Assembly (NCBI GenBank): GCA_963839615.1
Contig: CAWIVY010000009.1
Coordinates: 325,983 to 389,982, forward strand
From: DASQMT01 sp963839615
GTDB lineage: Bacteria; Actinomycetota; Thermoleophilia; Solirubrobacterales; Solirubrobacteraceae
Length of the DNA stretch: 64,000 nucleotides
Direction of reading: 5' to 3'
Shown here: piece by piece, positions 60,765 to 64,000 of the stretch
How positions within the stretch are numbered: the first letter of the stretch is position 1
Layout: every line of letters begins with the position of its first letter
Notes under the pieces: model-generated
Databases searched by the model: none
The model's input: only the letters and a program-made list of their open reading frames with translations
Told to the model about the DNA's origin: nothing
Made by a program: the position numbers and the translations under genes

Positions 60765-61261
60765 GCTGCGAGGATGCGCGCGGCAAGCACCGCCGCGTTG
60801 CGCGCCGCGTCGACCCCCACGCACGCGACCGGCACGCCGGGCGGCATCTGGGCGATCGAGAGCAGCGCGTCGAGCCCTCCGGCGACCGACTTCGCCGAGG
60901 TCAGCGGGACCCCGATCACGGGCAGCGACGTGTGGGCGGCGACGACGCCCGGGAGCGCGGCGGAGAGGCCCGCCCCGGCGATGATCACGCGCAGCCCGCG
61001 CAGCTTCGCGTTCTTCGCGTAGTCCGCGACGACGTCCGGGTCCCGGTGGGCGGACATCACGCGGACCTCGTGCCCGATCCCGCGCTCGCCGAGCTCCTTC
61101 GCGGCCGCCTCCATCGCGGGCATGTCGCTCTTGGAGCCCATCACGATGCCGACCTGCGGGGCGTCGACCTCCATGCCGGCGAACGCCTCGCTCGGATCCG
61201 CCTCCGCGACCGCCTCGGAAGCGCCCTCGGCGGGCGTGGCGTGGCCGCGCTCCTCGTTCAT
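60761..61261 (-). CDS. purE: N5-carboxyaminoimidazole ribonucleotide mutase
   Basis: 166 residues from ATG 61261, with an acidic N-terminal extension of about 35 residues. PurE class I motifs: VGIVMGSKSDMPAMEAAAK, VRVMSAHRDPDVV, IIAGAGLSAALPGVVAAHT, VIGVPL and LLSIAQMPPGVPVA. A partner purK is expected elsewhere, since class I PurE uses N5-CAIR. Confidence 0.95.
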   Translation of the reverse strand: MNEERGHATPAEGASEAVAEADPSEAFAGMEVDAPQVGIVMGSKSDMPAMEAAAKELGERGIGHEVRVMSAHRDPDVVADYAKNAKLRGLRVIIAGAGLSAALPGVVAAHTSLPVIGVPLTSAKSVAGGLDALLSIAQMPPGVPVACVGVDAARNAAVLAARILAA

Positions 61262-62496
61262 CGCGCGATGTCCCGGCGCAGTTGCGCCCCGTCGAAACTG
61301 ATCATGTCGGCGGCAGCATACGCGGCGGAACGCGCGGCGGCGCGATCCTCGCCCAATGCCGTCACGCCGAGCACGCGGCCGCCCGCCGTCACGACGTCGC
61401 CGTCGCGCTCGGCGGTGCCGGCGTGGAAGACCTCGGCGCCGGGCGGCACCTCGTCGAGCCCGTGGATCACGTCGCCCTCCGAGGAGCCCGCGGGGTATCC
61501 GCGCGACGCGAGCACCACGCAGACGGCGGCGCGGGGGTCCCAGTCGAGCTCGGCGCCCGCGAGGCCGCCGGGCTCGGTCGCCGCGAGCAGCAGCGCCAGC
61601 AGGTCGGAGCGCAGGCGGGGCAGGACGACCTGCGTCTCGGGATCGCCGAAGCGCACGTTGAACTCGAGCACCTTGGGATCGCCGTCGCCGAGCATGAGCC
61701 CGGCGTAGAGGACGCCCTGGAACGGCGTGCCGCGCCGCGCCAGCTCCTCCACGACCGGCTGGTGGACCGACGCGATCACGTCGCGCACGAGCTCGTCGGT
61801 GCCGGCGACCGGGGAGAACGAGCCCATGCCGCCGGTGTTCGGGCCGGCGTCGCCGTCGCCGATCCGCTTGTAGTCGCGCGCCGGCGCGAGCGGGACCGCG
61901 CGCTCGCCGTCGCACAGCGCCAGCAGCGAGAGCTCGTCCCCGGCGAGGAACTCCTCGACCACCACGGGCTGGTCGCCGAACTGCCGCGCCACGAGCATGT
62001 CCTCCAGCGCGGCGCGCGCCTCGCCCTCGTCCGCCGCGATCACGACGCCCTTGCCCGCGGCCAGCCCGTCGGCCTTGATCACGGCGGGGTAGCCGGAGAT
62101 CGCCGCCATGCCCTCGTCGACGCTCGCGACGACGCGGTGCGCCGCGGTCGGGACGCCCGCCGCCTCCATGATCTCCTTCGCGAACGCCTTCGAGCCCTCG
62201 AGTCGCGCGGCGGCCGCCGGCGGCCCGAAGCAGCGCACGCCGGCGGCGGCGAGCGAATCGGCGAGCCCGGCCACCAGCGGCACCTCCGGACCGACGACGA
62301 CGAGGTCGACGCCGGCCTGGCGGGCGGCGCCGGCGAGCGCCGCCGGATCATCGGCGGGCGCGTCGAGCGGCCGCGCGTCGCGACGGATCCCCGCATTGCC
62401 GGGCGCGCAGAGGACCTCGGGCGACTGTGGCGAGCGCAGCAGGGCGCGCACGAGCGCGTGCTCGCGCCCGCCGGACCCGACGACAAGGACCCTCAC
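61258..62496 (-). CDS. purD: Phosphoribosylamine-glycine ligase
   Basis: 412 residues from GTG 62496. VLVVGSGGREHAL at the N-terminus, VVGPEVPLVAGLAD, the ATP-grasp core VIKADGLAAGKGVVIA, the signature FNVRFGDPETQVVLPRL and a C-terminal GGRVLGVTA. Makes GAR from phosphoribosylamine and glycine. ATGA overlap with purE; starts 13 bp after the GYD gene. Confidence 0.96.
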   Translation of the reverse strand: MRVLVVGSGGREHALVRALLRSPQSPEVLCAPGNAGIRRDARPLDAPADDPAALAGAARQAGVDLVVVGPEVPLVAGLADSLAAAGVRCFGPPAAAARLEGSKAFAKEIMEAAGVPTAAHRVVASVDEGMAAISGYPAVIKADGLAAGKGVVIAADEGEARAALEDMLVARQFGDQPVVVEEFLAGDELSLLALCDGERAVPLAPARDYKRIGDGDAGPNTGGMGSFSPVAGTDELVRDVIASVHQPVVEELARRGTPFQGVLYAGLMLGDGDPKVLEFNVRFGDPETQVVLPRLRSDLLALLLAATEPGGLAGAELDWDPRAAVCVVLASRGYPAGSSEGDVIHGLDEVPPGAEVFHAGTAERDGDVVTAGGRVLGVTALGEDRAAARSAAYAAADMISFDGAQLRRDIAR

Positions 62497-62509
62497 GCGG
62501 GCAGGATCC

Positions 62510-62791
62510 TCAAACCGAGCCGATGAAGTCGTCGATCGGGATCGCGGGGAGCGACTCGTAGCGCGCGGTGCCGCGGGAGCCGAGCTCGAGCGAGACGCGC
62601 GCCATCGTCTTCTCGTCGGGCGCCTCGACGACGCTGATGAAGTCGAAGTGGCCAAGCGTCGCCCACTGCGCCTTGACCGTCGCGCCGAGCTGCTCGACCT
62701 CGCGATTGACCTCGCGGATCCGGGCAGGGTTGTTCTTGATCGTCTGGACGCCGTCGGGGGTCAGTGTGCACAGCATGATGTAGGTCGGCAC
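62510..62791 (-). CDS. GYD-domain protein
   Basis: 93 residues from ATG 62791. MPTYIMLCTLTPDGVQTIK and GHFDFISVVEAPDEKTMARV are the two halves of the GYD (dimeric alpha-beta barrel) family, small proteins of unknown role found in archaea and actinobacteria. First gene of the purD-to-purL operon, so it may act on or sense a purine intermediate. Confidence 0.85.
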   Translation of the reverse strand: MPTYIMLCTLTPDGVQTIKNNPARIREVNREVEQLGATVKAQWATLGHFDFISVVEAPDEKTMARVSLELGSRGTARYESLPAIPIDDFIGSV

Positions 62792-62847
62792 CGGGCTCCT
62801 CTCACACGGGGTGAATAAGCGGCTTCCCGTTCTACCCGATAGCGGGC

Positions 62848-62853
62848 TACAGT
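62848..62853 (+). promoter_or_regulatory. Possible -10 box of a leaderless transcript
   Basis: TACAGT ends seven bases before ATG 62861, which would place transcription start at or next to the start codon. A weak TTCCCG lies 18 bases upstream. Leaderless mRNAs are common in actinobacteria; this call is from position only. Confidence 0.3.
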
Positions 62854-62860
62854 GCGCCCC

Positions 62861-63550
62861 ATGTCCCCACGCATACTCGCCGCCAGCGGCGCGCTGCTGA
62901 TCGCTCTCGCCGCGCCGGCAGCGGCCCAGGCGCTACCCACGATCCAGCCGCTCAAGCCCTGCTACGTGACCGCGGCCACCGCCCAGGGACCGCAGAGCGA
63001 GGGCTTCCAGGTGACCGCCGCGGGGTTCACCCCGAACTCGAAGGTCGACCTGACCATCGACGGGCAGCCGCTCGAGGGCAGCCTCGGGCTGCAGACCGAC
63101 GCGGCCGGAGGACTCGCCCTCCCGAACCTCCTGCCCGCGCCGTTCGTCGCGTCGGGGAAGGAGACCTTCACCGTCACGCTGACCGAGGTCGGCAATCCCG
63201 CCAACACCGTCTCGACGACCGCGAAGAGCACCGCGCTCGGCGTCACGGTCAAGCCCACGTCCGCCAGGCCCTCCCAGCGGATCCGCTTCAAGGGCCTCGG
63301 CTTCACCGAGGACAAGGCGATCTACGCGCACTACATCCACAAGGGCAAGGTGCGCAAGACCGTGCGCATGGCGCGCCGGCCGCGCGACTGCGGCTTCTTC
63401 CGCGTTCGCCGCCGCCAGATCCCGATCAAGAACCCGGGCCTGGGGAAGTGGACGCTGCAGTTCGACCAGAAGAAGCGGTTCGTCGACCCGGCCGTTACGC
63501 CGATCGTCTACGTCCGGCTGGGGATCACGATCAGGCTGGTACCGAGCTAG
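62861..63550 (+). CDS. Secreted protein of unknown function with basic C-terminal half
   Basis: 229 residues from ATG 62861 (GTG 62852 is the alternative). Signal peptide ending near AAPAAAQA. Two Ig-like beta domains: residues 40-125 (TPNSKVDLTIDGQPLEG) and 130-229 (PSQRIRFKGLGFTEDKAIYA, HYIHKGKVRKTVRMARR, C-terminal YVRLGITIRL). The second is very basic. Two Cys residues could form a disulfide. It is convergent with and overlaps clpB by 20 bp. Confidence 0.75.
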   Translation: MSPRILAASGALLIALAAPAAAQALPTIQPLKPCYVTAATAQGPQSEGFQVTAAGFTPNSKVDLTIDGQPLEGSLGLQTDAAGGLALPNLLPAPFVASGKETFTVTLTEVGNPANTVSTTAKSTALGVTVKPTSARPSQRIRFKGLGFTEDKAIYAHYIHKGKVRKTVRMARRPRDCGFFRVRRRQIPIKNPGLGKWTLQFDQKKRFVDPAVTPIVYVRLGITIRLVPS

Positions 63551-64000
63551 GAGCGCGCGAGAACGTCAGCTCGCCGGCGACCGCGTCCACGAGGACGCGG
63601 TCGCCGGCGACGAAGTCGCCCTGCAACAGCCCGAGCGCGAGCCGATCGACGAGGTGCTTCTGGATCACCCGCTTGAGCGGGCGGGCGCCGTAGGTCGGGT
63701 CGTAGCCCATGTCGCCCAGCAGGACGCGGGCGGTGTCCGTGAGCTCGACCGTGATGCCGCGCTCGGAGACGCGCCCGATCAGCAGCGCGACCTGCAGGTC
63801 GACGATCTCCCCGAGCTGCTCGCGCGTGAGCGAGTCGAACTCGACGATGTCGTCGAGCCGGTTGATGAACTCCGGCTTGAACGTGAGCTCCGCGCCCTGG
63901 CGGCCGCCCGGGATGTTCGAGGTCATGATCAGCACGGTGTTCTTGAAGTCCACGGTGCGGCCCTGGCCGTCGGTGAGCCGGCCGTCGTCCATCACCGCGA
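63531..64000 (-). CDS. clpB: ATP-dependent chaperone ClpB, C-terminal part (5' end off window)
   Basis: About 156 residues are visible. MDDGRLTDGQGRTVDFKNTV and LIMTSNIPGG are the end of the second AAA+ module (sensor 1 region), FKPEFINRLDDIVEF holds the arginine finger segment, and GARPLKRVIQKHLVDRLALG is the small domain with the sensor-2 Arg. The usual insert between SNI and F.PEF is short here. Disaggregates proteins with DnaK. The rest of the gene lies to the right of the window. Confidence 0.92.
   Translation of the reverse strand, partial: AVMDDGRLTDGQGRTVDFKNTVLIMTSNIPGGRQGAELTFKPEFINRLDDIVEFDSLTREQLGEIVDLQVALLIGRVSERGITVELTDTARVLLGDMGYDPTYGARPLKRVIQKHLVDRLALGLLQGDFVAGDRVLVDAVAGELTFSRAPSSVPA

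Overview
The window is high-GC (about 70%) DNA with dense genes, many GTG starts, 4-base ATGA/GTGA gene overlaps and several secreted proteins with very basic C-terminal domains. Together with the protein flavour this suggests an actinobacterium, most likely class Thermoleophilia (Solirubrobacter/Patulibacter/Conexibacter-like). That placement is inference; no 16S or ribosomal gene is present.

Layout. 1-2.1 kb: a holin-like and lytic-transglycosylase pair (phage-type lysis cassette, cut by the left edge). 2.2-11.2 kb: a lipoprotein, a PhnZ-like HD protein, a sulfotransferase, a bacterial homologue of plant UDP-arabinopyranose mutase, a large two-domain glycosyltransferase and a Tat-exported FAD oxidoreductase. 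11.4-12.8 kb: a repetitive surface protein broken by a frameshift. 13-40.3 kb: accessory DNA marked by three partial copies of the 3' end of tRNA-Val(UAC) (about 13.0, 15.7 and 25.8 kb), with the intact tRNA at 40.2 kb. Debris lies between them (VOC, nhaA and IS3 fragments), with membrane proteins and, at the right end, a tight 12-gene minus-strand catabolic operon (39.6 to 26.1 kb). The operon encodes a Dpp-type ABC importer, M20 hydrolase, GMC oxidoreductase, amidase, a tartrate/D-malate-type decarboxylating dehydrogenase, a GntR regulator, an SDR and an aldehyde dehydrogenase, behind a near-consensus promoter. 40.3-43.9 kb: an SDR, a tRNA-Lys(UUU) split by a 256-nt group I intron, tRNA-Glu, a TetR regulator and an MFS exporter. 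44.0-63.5 kb: core purine biosynthesis in three minus-strand groups (recQ-purN-purH; purF; and GYD protein-purD-purE-purB-pepP-purC-purS-purQ-purL), interrupted by two class III aminotransferases and secreted proteins. The 3' end of clpB closes the window.

How the genes work together. purF, purD, purN, purL/Q/S, purC, purE, purB and purH cover most steps from PRPP to IMP; purM and purK are not in view. The operon at 26-40 kb reads as one regulated pathway: import, amide hydrolysis, stepwise oxidation of an alcohol to an acid, then oxidative decarboxylation of a 2-hydroxyacid. Pantothenate/pantoate-type substrates fit that logic, but this is a hypothesis.

Caution. About a dozen genes carry small indels, including purL and purC, which a prototroph needs. 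Many sit in G or C runs. Consensus-sequence errors are a likelier cause than wholesale gene decay, so the frameshifted genes here should not be read as true pseudogenes without resequencing.
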